A stretch of 64,000 nt of DNA from Saccopteryx bilineata (lineage: Eukaryota > Chordata > Mammalia > Chiroptera > Emballonuridae): the NCBI RefSeq assembly GCF_036850765.1, contig NC_089495.1, forward strand, positions 22,536,875 to 22,600,874. Direction: 5' to 3'. The notes under the pieces are model-generated. The model searched no databases. It worked only from the letters and a program-made list of their open reading frames with translations, and was not told where the DNA came from. Position 1 is the first letter of the stretch. Every line of letters begins with the position of its first letter. Made by a program: the position numbers and the translations under genes. Below are positions 45,421 to 57,344 of this stretch, one piece after another.

Positions 45421-45654
45421 CAAGTTTATGCTGATAAGGTGACCAGCCATCTTGGGTGACTGGGATGGAAGGATGCAGGACTTCCCATCTAAAAACTGGG
45501 AAGATAGGAAAACTGGGACTAGTTGGTCATCCGACACCTGGACCACTGCAGCGAGGAGGAGGTCAACCTCTTCCTCGGCCTCCCAGCCCACAATCTCTTC
45601 TCTCCACACATTACCCCAACCCGCACCATTCTGACTGAATTTCCCTATGCATAA

Positions 45655-46140
45655 TTGTTCCTGACTCCCCAATCTTTGACCGCCAAGGACTTCCTTTACT
45701 TTCTAATTAGTTTAAATGAATTACTGTGGCATTTAAGACCCCCAACAATCTGGCTCTATCTGCTTACAAGTTTCATCTTCAAATATTTCTCTCCATATTG
45801 CCTTTGTTCAACTGACCTAGCACTTCCCATGGGCCATTTTCATTTCTGGGCTGTTGTCTGTGTTGTTTCCTGGCTCTACACATTTTCTTTGCCCATTCTT
45901 AGCCTTTTGCGATCTTACACATTGTTTAAGTCCCAGCTCAAATGCCTCCACTTCTAAGACACAGAGCTTAGAAGCAAAGTCCATCTTCTTAACTCTTAGC
46001 ATGACTCCCTAAACCCAGAGAGGTGCCATTTGTCACACATTGCTTTGACGTGGCCCTACTTGTTACCTATCTTTCTTTCCTGTTGGACACAGAATCCCCC
46101 CAAAAGAGGGATATTTCTTATTCATGTCTTTAGTCCTTCA
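45655..46140 (+). repeat. LINE-2 3' fragment
   Basis: Reads TTTAAGACCCCCAACAATCT, then GCTTACAAGTTTCATCTTCA and GTTTAAGTCCCAGCTCAAAT followed by GCCTCCAC, which is LINE-2 3' ORF order. It may be the continuation of the element at 43150 or a second copy. Confidence 0.6.
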
Positions 46141-46602
46141 AAGCTCATCAAAGCTTGTCTATGGTAGACAATTATAAAGCATAGATTCAGGTTAAAGGGA
46201 CAAAGTAGGTAAGTTTTTGTTGTATTTTATTAAACTGAAACTTTTTGCTCATAAAGGGGAAAGCATCAAGGTTATATACCACTGTAGGGATGATCCACCA
46301 TTATTAGCCATCATTTAGCTAGTTGTTTAACCTGTGCATCTCAGTTTTTTAATTTTTAAAATGGGGGATACCCCCCAAAATTACCAAATTCAGTGGGTTA
46401 TAATGAAGACTATTATATCTCAGTAAATTCATGAATCCAAGAAGTTGTTGTAAGGTACACCATTAGAAAAAAATAGCTACCAATTAACCCCAAATACCAT
46501 AGATTATCTGGGACCTGATTTCTCAGATGTTAAAATATGAAAAAAAACATGCATCTTACAGTCAGTAAAATGTGGTAAATGGTTTAAATGAATGATAATA
46601 CA

Positions 46603-46988
46603 GTTATAGACTGAATTGTGCCCCACCCAATTCATATGTTGACATCTTAACTGTCAATACCTCAGAAAGTGACTATATTTGGAGATGAAGGCTTGACAAA
46701 GGAAATTAAATAAAATTAGGTCATATGGATAGGCCCTAATGGAATATAAATGGTGTTCTAATTTAAAAAAGAGAGAGAGAGATTAGGATACAGACACACA
46801 CAGAGGGAAGACCATGTGAAGACACTAGACAGCAGTCATCCACAAGCCGAGGAGAGAGGCCTCAGAAGAAACCATCCCACCAACACCTCAGCCTGCCTGC
46901 CTCCGGAACTGTGAGGAAATACATTCCTGTTGTTTAAGCCACCCCATCTGCAATATGTTGTTATAGCAGCTAGAGCAAACTGATACAG
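46603..46988 (+). repeat. MaLR-type solo LTR
   Basis: Starts TATAGACTGAATTGTGCCCC and includes ATTCATATGTTGACATC, AGTGACTATATTTGGAGATG, ATTAGGTCATATGG, GGATACAGACACACACAGAG and CATTCCTGTTGTTTAAGCCA, then GCAAACTGATACAG. This is a member of the MLT1/MST-like LTR group, distinct from the copy at 41659. Confidence 0.8.
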
Positions 46989-48979
46989 ACCCTCAATAAA
47001 GCTATCTAAGACCGCAGGACAAGGAACTGAGATGTGGGACAGATACTTCCTCTTAGCAGGAGACCTTCAGCCCAACCTCAGCTGGTCCCGTGTGTTCAAG
47101 CAATCCAGCATTGAATTAGACCTTCCCCTGACCTGAGTATCACTTTATCGAGCAGTCAGCCGTTCACTTGGGACAGCAGAGCTATAGATGTGCACTAGCA
47201 CGATCAGCACTGAGTCCTTAGTTCTTTCTTTAAATACTCCACTTGTGAGGGCATAGGGAAAGCGTGAGGAGTATTTGAGTGTCAACACACAACGAGCAGG
47301 ATTCTGATTCAAGTACGTGGCCCATGCTCGGGTCAGACCATCTTTAACCAAACTGACAGTGGGTACTTGACATTAAAAGGATTTATAACAGCAGATTGTC
47401 TAGATTAATTAGATCTTCAAATAAGATTGACGCCCCCTCCCATTCTTTTTCTAGAGTGGCTTGACATTTTTGCATAATCCGAAGAAAGACCATTGAAGCT
47501 GAAATGCGGCTGCGGCTGCTGTTTGTTAATCTCCTGTATGGGGAAACCCTGGCTCCCAGACAGGCCCTCATTCACATCGCACAAAGCACTAGTGATGTGT
47601 GTTGCAATTCCTCAGAGAAAATGTCTTGCAGGCTGTTGGGGAGTGCATGAGTGCTGGAAGTACCTCACCAAGTGTTGCTCAATGTCCTGGGAAGACAGTC
47701 TGCTGGCATCTGGACACTCACCCTGGGGACGTGTGGCAGTGCTCCGGGGCACGCGGGGCTGGTGAGGACAGGGGAACGTGGGTGGAGGGTGGGTGAAGAG
47801 GGGGTTGGATGTTTTCTCTGTAATCATACCAGACCGGCCTGGAGCCAGCTCCAGACTGCCCACTTTCTCAGTTCATTGAGAGTGTCTAATGTCAGGCTGT
47901 CACCAAGGTTGCCATTTCCCCTGCTTGGGACCGGATTTTCTTGTTTTCTGATTGTAAGTCCTGGTTACTTGGGTTTCTCAACTTTGACTGGGAGAAGTAA
48001 GAGGGTAGAGAAATGGAAGAAGCATTTTCAATCAGCCTCCGAGGTTGAAGGGGTTAGGCGGGAAGGAAACAAAACCAAGCCTGGCTCCAGGATTTAAAGA
48101 TGACTCCAACAGATAGATGAAGTGACCACAGGGTGCAGAAGAGGGCGTGTGGTGGCGGGGTGACAGTAGAAGAGAAACATTTCTAGAAGAGCAGAGAATG
48201 GTGCCCAGCCTTGGCATTGCTTCTCATCGTGTCCCTGGAACAGTCCCCACCTGGGGTAAGAATGCAGATTCTTGGCCCCACCCCAGACCTCGGAGTCATG
48301 GGTGCTGAGGGTGGAGGCCAGCCGTCTGCGCTTGAAAGAGTCCTCCTGCTGATTCTGATGCACACTAAAATCTGTTAGGAGCACTTCTGGAAGGAGGAAG
48401 ACACAGTCCTCGTAGCGCCAGGTGTGGGGAGGAGGGGCGAGGAGGGAGGAGGGAACAACAGGGAATGGACTAAAATGCGGAAAGAAGTTCTCTATACAAA
48501 GGGAAAACGACAAGAGCTGTCAGAATCAGAGAAGAGTGTGTGTCAAGTCCAGAGCAGCCAGGGGCTGAGGGGAGGGAGGGGTGGGAAATGACTGCCTCCT
48601 GGGAGCAGCGCTTTATTCGGGGTGATGAAAATGTTTTGGAACAAATTAGAGATGGTTGCACAACATTGTGAATGCGCTAAGTGCTACTGAATTATTCGCT
48701 GTAAAATGGTTAATTTTATGTTAGGTGGATTAAAAAAAGGTATTTTATAATAAAGAAAGGAAAAGAGTTGTAACAGTTCAAGATCTCCTGGATTCTTAGT
48801 TAACCCATGCCCACCATTGATGTCATGCAAAAATTTTAAGAAAAGACTCACCTAACAATGGTAAATGAACAAATGTGGAGAAAAATTACTCTTAGAAATT
48901 AAAAAAGGGGAATTGTATTGCTAAAATTTACTTGCAGGTCCCCAAGGGGCTTGTTTATTTTCTTTTCACTCTACCCTAG
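46989..48979. other. No recognised feature
   Basis: No gene and no nameable repeat. Open frames at 47651-48097 (plus) and 48094-48513 (minus) are long for chance but have no domain. A G-rich GGTGGAGGGTGGGTG stretch lies near 47785. Confidence 0.4.
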
Positions 48980-49740
48980 TCTGGTGTCACTTGAATGGTG
49001 GCCTCCTAAAAGACATGTCCATGTCTTAAGCCCCAGAACGTGAAACGTGATACTATTTAGACAAAAAGGTCTTTGAAGATGAAATCAAATTAAAGATCTC
49101 AAGATAATGTCATCCTGGATTATTTAGATCAGTGGACCCCAACCTTTTTTGGGCCACAGACCGGTTTAATGTCAGAAAATATTTTCACAGACCGGCCTTT
49201 AGGGTGGGACGGATAAATGTATCACGTAACCGAGACAAGCATCAAGAGTGAGTCTTAGACAGATGTAACAGAGGGAATCTGGTCTTTATTTAAAAATAAA
49301 ACATCGTTCAGACTTAAATATAAATAAGACGGAAATAATGTAAGTTATTTATTCTTTCTCTGCGGACCGGTACCAAATGGCCCATGGACCAGTACCGGTC
49401 CATGGCCAGGGGGTTGGGGATCACTGATTTAGATAACCCTAAATTCAACAGTGATGCTCTTTATGACGCAGAAGAGGAGACAGACACTCAGAGAAGGTGA
49501 TGAGAAGACTGAGGCAGAGAGTTTGGAGTTACACAGCCCTGACCCGAGGAATGCTGGGAGCCACCAGAAGCTGCAAGAAGTCGGAAGCACTCTCTGTGAG
49601 AGCCTTCAGAGGGCGTGTGGCCCTGCTGACACCTTGATTTTGGCCTCCAGAACTCTGAGGTCATACGTTTCTGTTGTTTTAAGCCACGATGCTTGTGTGA
49701 TTTGTTATGGAAGCTCTTGGAAATGAATACACTTGACCTA
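48980..49740 (+). repeat. MaLR-type LTR split by a hAT MITE
   Basis: The left part has CTTGAATGGTGGCCTCCTAA and AAAGGTCTTTGAAGATGAAA. The right part has GCAGAAGAGGAGACAGACAC, CCTTGATTTTGGCCTCCAGA, and TTTCTGTTGTTTTAAGCCAC. Together they give one MLT1-like LTR interrupted at 49130-49426. It is more diverged than the hAT element within it. Confidence 0.75.
49130..49426. mobile_element. Non-autonomous hAT transposon inside an LTR
   Basis: Termini CAGTGGACCCCAACC and (right, inverted) CAGTGATCCCCAACC, with a perfect 8-bp duplication ATTTAGAT at 49122-49129 and 49427-49434. The 297-base element contains several ACCGGT-type segments (GACCGGTTTAATG, GGACCGGTACC). No transposase frame. It is a different subfamily from the elements at 6531 and 18026. 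Confidence 0.93.
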
Positions 49741-51084
49741 AGGGGAAAAGCTGTGTGTTTTGGAGTCAGAGGACCTGTGTCTTATATTTTTAGCACCTTA
49801 TTCCCTTGAATGGGATATGGACTCTTGGAGTCACTGTGGTCCCCACCTGGCTCACATCACTCACTACTTTACCTGTCTGCCTCTGGGAAGCAGTGAGTTT
49901 CTGTCCCTCTGGGTCAGGTGCTCTCTGAAACCTTTTTCTTTGACATGCTGACATTCTTGAAAGGGATTGGGGGTGGTGAGTTGATAACCCTGATCATTAG
50001 AGTACTTGGAGAGGATTCAATCCCCATCCTTTGAATAGCTTCGGGGGGGGCGGTGATTTATTATAGAGGATGAAGGATTTTTTCCTGAAATGCAGCACGA
50101 TGCCTTTTTTGGAACTGGGAACTCAGTGATTTTTTTTATTATTATTATTAATGAAGTTATGAAAGGGACTGTTTCCTGGCCAGGTTTTAGTCATTCCTCC
50201 CAGGAGGTTGGAGGGTGTGACTGGAAAACTGGCGTGGGGTGACTGAGGGTGAGGGGGCCACCCTGCAGAACAGAAGCAGTCAACACCGGCCCGGAGTGAG
50301 GATATCATATCATCGGGTCGTTAGCACCTGTGCGAGTCACGCAAGGCTTGGGTGGTGGTTTGGAATCGCCCTCGACTTCTCTACCAGGAAAAATACACAG
50401 CCTGCAGTCTCTCTTCCCCAGCGGCCGTGCGTCTTTCAAGGAAAAGCCATGCGCAGGTCAGTGGCCTTCTTTAGGATGGTGGGAATTTCAGAACCACAAT
50501 GGATGGAGCAGTGGGGGAGTGTCCCTTAAAGGCTCTCAAATGACAGGACTTCGGTGAGTACTGCCTGATGCCGTGGACTCCACAGACCTGGGACCCATGT
50601 GAAAAGTGAACTTATTTATTTGGGTTTTCAGCCTCAGCTCAGAGGCAGTCCCAGGTAGAGGAAGGTTTGCTCGAGCGCCACCTGTGGAAGGAGACCTCAC
50701 AGAGCAGGGGGGCAGCAGTGGGGAAGCTGGGGAGCCTCCGACTGGCCGACTGGCCGTGTGATCCCAGGCCCTTCCCTTAGCTCCTCTGGGCTGCGTTCCT
50801 CCCCTTTAAAATGTAGTGGTCAGTCAACTGGAATGAGGTCAGCGCCCGGCCGGAAAGACCATCCAGGCCGATGTAAGAATCCAGCTCTTTGGGCCTCACG
50901 TCAGACAACCTGAACCGACTCTCCATGGAGGGATGTGGCATCTCTGTTCTGTGTAAGCTCTGCCGTGATCTAAAGCATCAGGGAGTGTGGGAAGCACAGG
51001 TAGGTGGCTTCTCAAGGTCCTCTCGGTCTGGCTCTCCTGTGACGTTCTCCAGAAGGCCAGCAGGGCAGTGGCTGCAGCAAGGGC
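49741..51084. other. No recognised feature
   Basis: No gene supported. A short poly-G run with GGCGG lies at about 50043 and an ATT-rich stretch at 50133-50150. Confidence 0.4.
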
Positions 51085-51300
51085 CCAGGCGCTCCATTGC
51101 CTGTGTTCAAATCCTGGCTCTGATTTGCCAGCAGTGTGTCCTCATGCCTCCCGTGCCTCAGTTTTCTCATCTGATGAATGGGCATCATAAGGTATCAATT
51201 ACCTAGGCTTGTTGATGATTAAATGATATCAAATAAGTAAAGGTTACAGAAGAGCACCTGACACCTGGCAAGGGCTCAGGAATATGTCAGCTGTGCTACA
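51085..51300 (+). repeat. MIR SINE remnant
   Basis: Runs in sense MIR order: TGTGTTCAAATCCTGGCTCT, GTGCCTCAGTTTTCTCATCT, GATGAATGGGCATCATAAGG, TTGTTGATGATTAAATGATA, and CACCTGACACCTGGC. It is among the best preserved MIR copies here. Confidence 0.75.
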
Positions 51301-52325
51301 CTTCAGAGGGCAGGGCTGGCAAAGACGCCTGACAGAGCTTCAGAACCCAGCTCAGCGTCACCTCTGTCCTTGCAGCTGTGAGCCAGCCAGGCTCTGTCCC
51401 TTACTGCTGCCTTCCTGACCACCCTCAGTTGACTTAACACGTAGTTTGAATTTGTTTCCTTAAGGGGTCAAATTTTGACTAGATTGCAAGTGCCCCAAGT
51501 CCAGGGCAGGGGTTCTGTCATTTTTTACCCTCAGTGCAGGGCAGAGCAGAGCAGGCTGAGCCCAGTTCATCTCCTGGGCCTCTCTGGTTCTCAGGTCTGT
51601 CTGCTTTCCTCTGTCTGTCAGTCTGTCTGTCTGTCTCCCCTTGGGTCCGCCTCTGCCTCCCTGGACTGAATTGCAGCAGTGTTGTAACTGGAATATAAAA
51701 GCTGACTCACCACGAGGAGTAATTTCTCTCTCCTCCTCTCCTTGGTGGAAGGAAGGTCAGAGGCAGGGCAGAGGCAGGGCAGTGGGTGGGGCTCTGGGAA
51801 TGAAGGTGGGAGACCCGGCTCCAGAACCCAGAACCCTATCCTCGCTTGCTCAGGGTGACTGTCACCGAGCAGCAGAGGAACAGCAGCATTGTCTCGGGAG
51901 GAGGTTCTGTTTGCCCAGACTGACCGTAGGTGCCCGTCACCTGGTCATCTGTTTAGCATTGTGCCCTTATGGGACTCAGGTCAGGTGGAGTAGAGGTTGA
52001 CCAAACTACCAGTGGGGGAGGGGCCCGGCTGTGGGAGGAGGGAACTGGGCCGGGTCCCTGCCTGCCTCCAGCTCTCTTGAGCCTTTGGACGTTGAACTTC
52101 TCTGTGCTACCCCAGTGATGAGGACAGTGATAAAAGAATCAGGCAGAAGCTGTGTCCTCTTATATGGACCGGTGTTGGCGGTCCCACACTGTCCCTTCTG
52201 AGGTGGTCACAAGCCCATCCAGGTTCAAAGGGGGAAAACAGTCCCCACCTCTTGATGGGGGGTCAAAGTTGCCTGGTAAGGACAACAAGTGGGACGGGAG
52301 CTAAAGTCCTAATGGCTATTGCTTC
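51301..52325. other. No recognised feature
   Basis: GC-richer sequence without a supported gene. A (CTGT)n-like stretch lies at 51612-51634. Confidence 0.4.
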
Positions 52326-52682
52326 TGGCAGGTCTGAGGGAAACAGAACCAATAGGAAATCGATCGATTGATTGATTGATTGATTATAGGGAATTGGCTC
52401 ATAGGGTTATGGAAGCTGAGAAGTCCTGGAACCTGTGGTCAGTAAGTTCTAGTCTAAGGGCAGGAAAAGACTGCGGTCCCAGCTCAGCAGTCAGGCAGGC
52501 AAAGTTCCTTCTTCACCCTTTTTGGTCTATTCAGGCCTTCCACGGATTAAGGTGTGGCTCACCTCCAATTCAAACGTCAATGTCATCCAGAACACCCTCA
52601 CAGACACACCCAGACGTTTGACCAAATGTCTGGGCACCCAGTGGCCCAGTCAAGTTGACACATAAAATTAATCATCACAAGC
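52326..52682 (-). repeat. ERVL-type solo LTR
   Basis: On the minus strand it begins TTGTGATGATTAATTTTATG, then TGTCAACTTGACTGGGCCAC. It ends near 52326 with CTATTGGTTCTGTTTCCCTC after an (ATCA)n/(ATTG)n run at 52364-52386. This is the order of a widespread mammalian LTR of ERVL affinity. The exact family name is not certain. Confidence 0.7.
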
Positions 52683-54039
52683 TATCTATGTACAACACAA
52701 TTGCCACATTCTCAGAGAACAGAATGTGACCCCGTTGGGCCCCAGGCAAGCTCACAGACCTTCTGGCTCTTCCAAGGGGTGTTGTTGCTGGCAGACACGG
52801 GAACTGGACTCGGGCAAAAACACTTCCTCAGCAGGGCCCCAGCCCTCTTGTTTCGACCGTGTAGGTAAAGGAGCCCCGAGACAAGAACGGTGACTTAGGG
52901 CAGTCACAGAAGACCCCGTCAGGGCATTGCTGCTTCAAAGGAAAGTGCAAACACTGGAGGTCTCTCCAGCCTTCTGTGACTGGGCGGCTCACAGGGAGGA
53001 GCACGTGGGACAGGCTGGTAGTGAGAGGGAGAAGAACCCGACTGCTGGTGGTGTCCGGGGAAGGCCAGAAGTGAGCTGGAAGGCACCATGTTGGCTGCTG
53101 AAGGATGCCCTCCCCCTGTCGTCTTCATCCTTCCTTCTTGCTCCAGCTCGGGCCTTGTGCCTTAGCAAACAAACAAACAAACAAACAACAGCAACAGCAA
53201 CAAAATACCAGACTAAGTCAGAATAAGCAGTCAAATTTAAAAATCAGTATATGTATCAATGAGTTTCATTAGTATGCCACATTCACATGTTCCGTACCAC
53301 TGATGTGCTCGGGCTCCCACTTCCAGGAGCAGGGCAGCATCCATTTCAGTTTGCAATGGAGAGCGTGAGTGACTTGCTCTGATCACACAGCTCAGGAGTG
53401 ATGGAGGTTGAGTTCATGCCACTGTGTGCCCATTGAGTCCACACCACTCTATGCCTATGGCACTGTACCCGAGGTCCTCTAATGGCAGGACAGGGAAGTG
53501 AGGTGAGGACGAGGAAACAGTGAAGAGGAAGTTGGGAAGATGGAAACCAGATTTCCTTCCTGCACGTCTGAGTACTTGTCCACCTTTAAGAAGCAAGCAG
53601 GTCGGGGAGGCTGCCTGACTATAGCGATAGCGACGAGTTTGGGTAGGAGATGGTCTCCCGGGGAGAATGGGGCAAGGGCCTGTTTGTGTTCAAGGAGAAA
53701 GGGAAGGGCAGGGCCAAGGCCGCTGGCCTCTCCTCACGGGCATGGTCAGCCCGAATGACCCTGAGAATCACAGCACAGCTCCTAGACATTAAAAATGTCT
53801 CATTTGTTGTAAAAGAATTTCTTGGGAGGAGCCAAGATAGAATAGATCATGAAGAGGAACAGAAATGGGAGCTGCTTCCAGCCCAGTCACTAGTAGTTGT
53901 TCGAGGCAAGGTACGTCTCAGGGCCGCGAGGGGTGGGACTCTTCCCCTGTGTGCCTGGTTGTGATAAGTGCTCAAACACGCTGCGTGCTTGCGTGTGCTG
54001 AACTGGACCTCCGGTCACTCCATGGTGCAGTGAGGACTC
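52683..54039. other. No recognised feature; (AAAC)n at 53166-53190
   Basis: A short AAAC repeat running into AACAGC units lies near 53166-53200. The rest is unrecognised. Overlapping open frames on both strands near 52919-53234 lack domains. Confidence 0.4.
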
Positions 54040-54620
54040 TGCTTCAAGGAGAGGCGTGCAATCCCTGCCCACGCGGGCGGAGCATTCTTCCTTTCTACCT
54101 CGGCCCTGAGCGCGGGTTTACCCTCGGGCAGGTCACACCAGAGCCAGGCGACTTCTATCTCTCATGTAAGCGTGACTCTGATGTAACTTCCTACGGCCGA
54201 GCCAGCCTCCGGGCAGCCTGGGAATGTCCTCCTCTGGCTCTCCCTTTGTCCCCGCTCCTCCGAATGCCGGCACCGTGGGAACGCACGCAGTGAACCGGAC
54301 CAAGCCCGCCAGGATGCCCCAAGCCTTGTGAGGAGGCGCTGGTGGGGACTGAAGGCTGCTTGTGCCCGCTCATGTACTCAGGGTTTAGTCAGGCTGCTGT
54401 CCCTGTCCTTGCGTTGGCTCTTCTCAAACTGTCCCGCTCGTTAGCCACTCCCCTCCTCCCCCAGGGCCCCCCAGGAGCGCTCACCCGCATCGGGCTCGCG
54501 CCTGTCTTCGTGGAGTGTGCGGCGGAGGGCACCATCGTCTTCAGGGCGTCTGTGCCCCCTGCTAAGCTGCCCTCTGTTACTCCAGCCCTGTCGGCCGTCA
54601 GGGTGTGAGCGGGTGGCAGA
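54040..54620. promoter_or_regulatory. CpG-island-like stretch
   Basis: By hand count there are about 40 CpG in roughly 600 bases at about 60% GC, an observed/expected ratio near 0.7. That would meet common CpG-island limits. It is not inside a recognised repeat, unlike the CpG-rich parts at 22090-22350 and 25105-25960. No exon or transcription start could be identified. The counts are approximate. Confidence 0.45.
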
Positions 54621-55954
54621 GCCGGGGCACAGCTCACAGCAGCTGAGTCATCTCCCCAGCTTGACATGGAGAGAAAAGAGTGGGTGGATGTGCTGGTAGG
54701 AAAAAAGGGACATTTAGGTTAAGAGTACAACTGAATCAAGTGCTAGTTGTTGGGGAGAAGGAAGCCCTTGAGGGGCCTTGTATGAGTATGGGGGTGGTGG
54801 GATTTGGTTAAAGGGAAGAGGTCTGAGAGAGCAAGTGGAGTGAATGCAGCCATTTACTGCGTCTGAGAGTGAACGACGGACCATTTAGCCTCATGAAAGA
54901 GGATCCGTGCACATCAGTGAGGCCTTGTCTGTGGGAGATGCTGTGCTCCTGCCCCTCGACTGGCTACCTTTGCAAAGGTTACATGGGAAGAGGCTAAGCT
55001 CTGCAGTTAGGTAGGGGGGAGGTATTAGACTTCATGGTAAAAGAGGCAGCCATTTTTCTGGAACTTTTTTCAAAAAGAACATAGGTACCCTGTGTCTACA
55101 TGGTCAAGGTGAAGATGCAGGTGACATCAATTCATCTGACAAGTTCTCGAAGCTCTGTGGACCTTTGGCCTCTCCATTCATCGCTTTGGGACAGGAGGAC
55201 ACTGTCCCAAGCAATTTAGGTCTGAGTTCCTACAAGAATGCTGGGCTAAGTGAGCATTCATCTCTTTCATTGAAATTGCTTCTCACTGCTTTCGCAGGAC
55301 ACTGGCTCTCACCTCATTACCTCTGTCCTCTCAGGTTGGCCCCCTCAGTCGAGTGTCGACCACCCCCTTTCTAGCACACATGCCATCCCTCTCTGGTCTC
55401 TGCAGCCCAGGCTCTGGACTCATCCTTGCATTTAGTAAATTCACTGAGACTCCTTTATTCATTTCCTAAAATCAATCCTGCCCCTTCCCTCCCAATCCCA
55501 TTGTTCTTTCTTTCTTTTTTTTTCCTCCTGCATTCTACTGCCACCAAACAGCTTTGGCCTTCATGACATCATGCATGATCTCCTGGCTGTTGATTTGCAG
55601 CTGGTATTTCCCTCCCCAAACCACACAGTCATGGATGGTATCAAGAACTTCTATAGCAGCTTCTTCAGGATTGTCACATGCGGCTGGACTGCTACTTATG
55701 AACCAAAAACCCACTTCCTCTTCTTAGGCATATGGCTAGCCTATGTTTCCCCATCTCCCGTGTATTTAAATGTAGCACATAACTGAGTTCTAGGCAGTGG
55801 GATGTGACCAACAGTTTAAGAAGAGCTCAGCTATAAACAGACGACAACGGGGCTTCAGAGACGGCCGCATTAGCAATGAGAGGTGCCTGGTTCCCTGGAT
55901 GACTGTAAGGAGGGGACACCCACCAGTGAGACTGTATTGCTTTCCACGGCAGCA
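54621..55954. other. No recognised feature
   Basis: No gene and no clear repeat. Pyrimidine-rich near 55440-55560, which may be weak LINE-2. Confidence 0.4.
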
Positions 55955-56270
55955 AGTAGTAAAGTTGTCTTGTGTTCGAAAACATTTAGGTCTAAATATT
56001 GCCACAGCCCAGCTAGCCTAACAAAATCCACTTCAAGTCCAAGTTCTTCCCCCTGGTTGTTAAGGTCTTTCATGAGCTGTTCTTTCCCCATCGGGCTGCC
56101 TTTCCCCGTGCTCCCTCCTCTGCCTTCCCCATCCTAGTCATCCAGGTCTCTGTTAACCCTCAGTGTGCCCACTCTCACCCTCCTGCTCTGTGCCTGCTCG
56201 TCCACCTGCTCTCTGCCTCCTTTCCTTTGCTCATCCCAATTGCTAACCATTCCAGGAAGAGCCTCAAACA
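55955..56270 (+). repeat. LINE-2 3' fragment
   Basis: TTGTTAAGGTCTTTCATGAG, CTGTGCCTGCTCGTCCACC and a CATTCCAGGAAGAGCC end resemble the LINE-2 3' region. Diverged. Confidence 0.5.
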
Positions 56271-56588
56271 ACTCTATCCCACTCTGAATTAATAGGTCAG
56301 TAACTGCTTCATGTATGTGCTAGCTTTCTCTTCTTCTTCACAGGCAGGAAGTGACACTGTGTGTGCTCCTCAATACTGGGTGTAAGGTAGAAGTTAAAAC
56401 CATTTTCTGTGAATTCACTGTAGTCTGAGGCCCTCAGACTTTACTCCTTGATGTGAATAATATGGAGTATGCTCCCTAATAGCTCATTTGTTCATTCAAT
56501 AAAGGAGTTCCTGGGTATAAATCTTTTTACAATTCCCACCAGCATTGTTATAAAGAGCTGTAGTGAAAGCTACATTAAGAAGTAACTG

Positions 56589-56743
56589 GCTGTTTGGCTC
56601 AGTGGAGAAAGCATTATCCTGGCACATAGAGATCATGGGTTCAATCCCCGATCAGGGCACATAGAAGAAGCAATGAATGAGAACACAATGAAATGCAACA
56701 ACTAAATGGAACGGCAAGTTGATGCTTTTCTCGCTCTCTCTTC

Positions 56744-56782
<39 letters not shown>

Positions 56783-56803
56783 CAGTGGAAAAACTAAAAA
56801 AAG
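56589..56803 (+). mobile_element. tRNA-derived SINE
   Basis: Begins GCTGTTTGGCTCAGTGGAGA with B-box-like GGTTCAATCCC, then AGGGCACATAGAAGAAGCAA, and a (CT)n tract (56752-56779) before an A-rich end. AGTAACTG at 56581-56588 and 56804-56811 is the target duplication. Confidence 0.88.
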
Positions 56804-56990
56804 AGTAACTGAATTGGGGGAGATAAAAAAGGGTATAGAGGGAATAAATGGTAATAGACAGAAACTTGATTTAGGGGATAACACACGATATGGTGTACAG
56901 ACGATGTGTTGTAGAGCTGTGCTCCTAAAACCTTCATAATTTTCTTAACCAATGCCACCCCAAGAAATTCAATTTAAAGATAAAAAGAAG

Positions 56991-57286
56991 TTCCTGACCA
57001 GGAGGTGACTCAATGGATGGAGCATCGAACTGGGACTTGGAGGGCCCAGGTTTGAGCTCAGGGTCATCTGGTTTGAGCAAGGCTCACCAGCTTGAGCCCA
57101 AGGTCTCTGGCTTAAACAAGGGGTCACTCTGTCTGCTGCAGCCCACGGTCAAGGCATACATGAGAAAGCAATCAATGAACAACTGAGGTGCTGTAACAAA
57201 GAATTGATGATTCTTATCTCTCTCCCTTCCTGCCTGCCTGTTCCTATCTGTCTCTTTCTCTGTCTCTCTCTGTCTCTCTCTCTTTG

Positions 57287-57330
<44 letters not shown>
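56991..57330 (+). mobile_element. tRNA-derived SINE with middle repeats
   Basis: Begins TTCCTGACCAGGAGGTGACT, with a degraded head, several CAAGG / CTTGAGC middle segments, GTCAAGGCATACATGAGAAA, a (CT)n tract and a (CA)n end. AAGATAAAAAGAAG (56977-56990) and AAGATAAAAATAAG (57331-57344) are the target duplication. Same variant as the minus-strand copy at 17408. Confidence 0.88.
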
Positions 57331-57331
<1 letters not shown>

Positions 57332-57344
57332 AGATAAAAATAAG

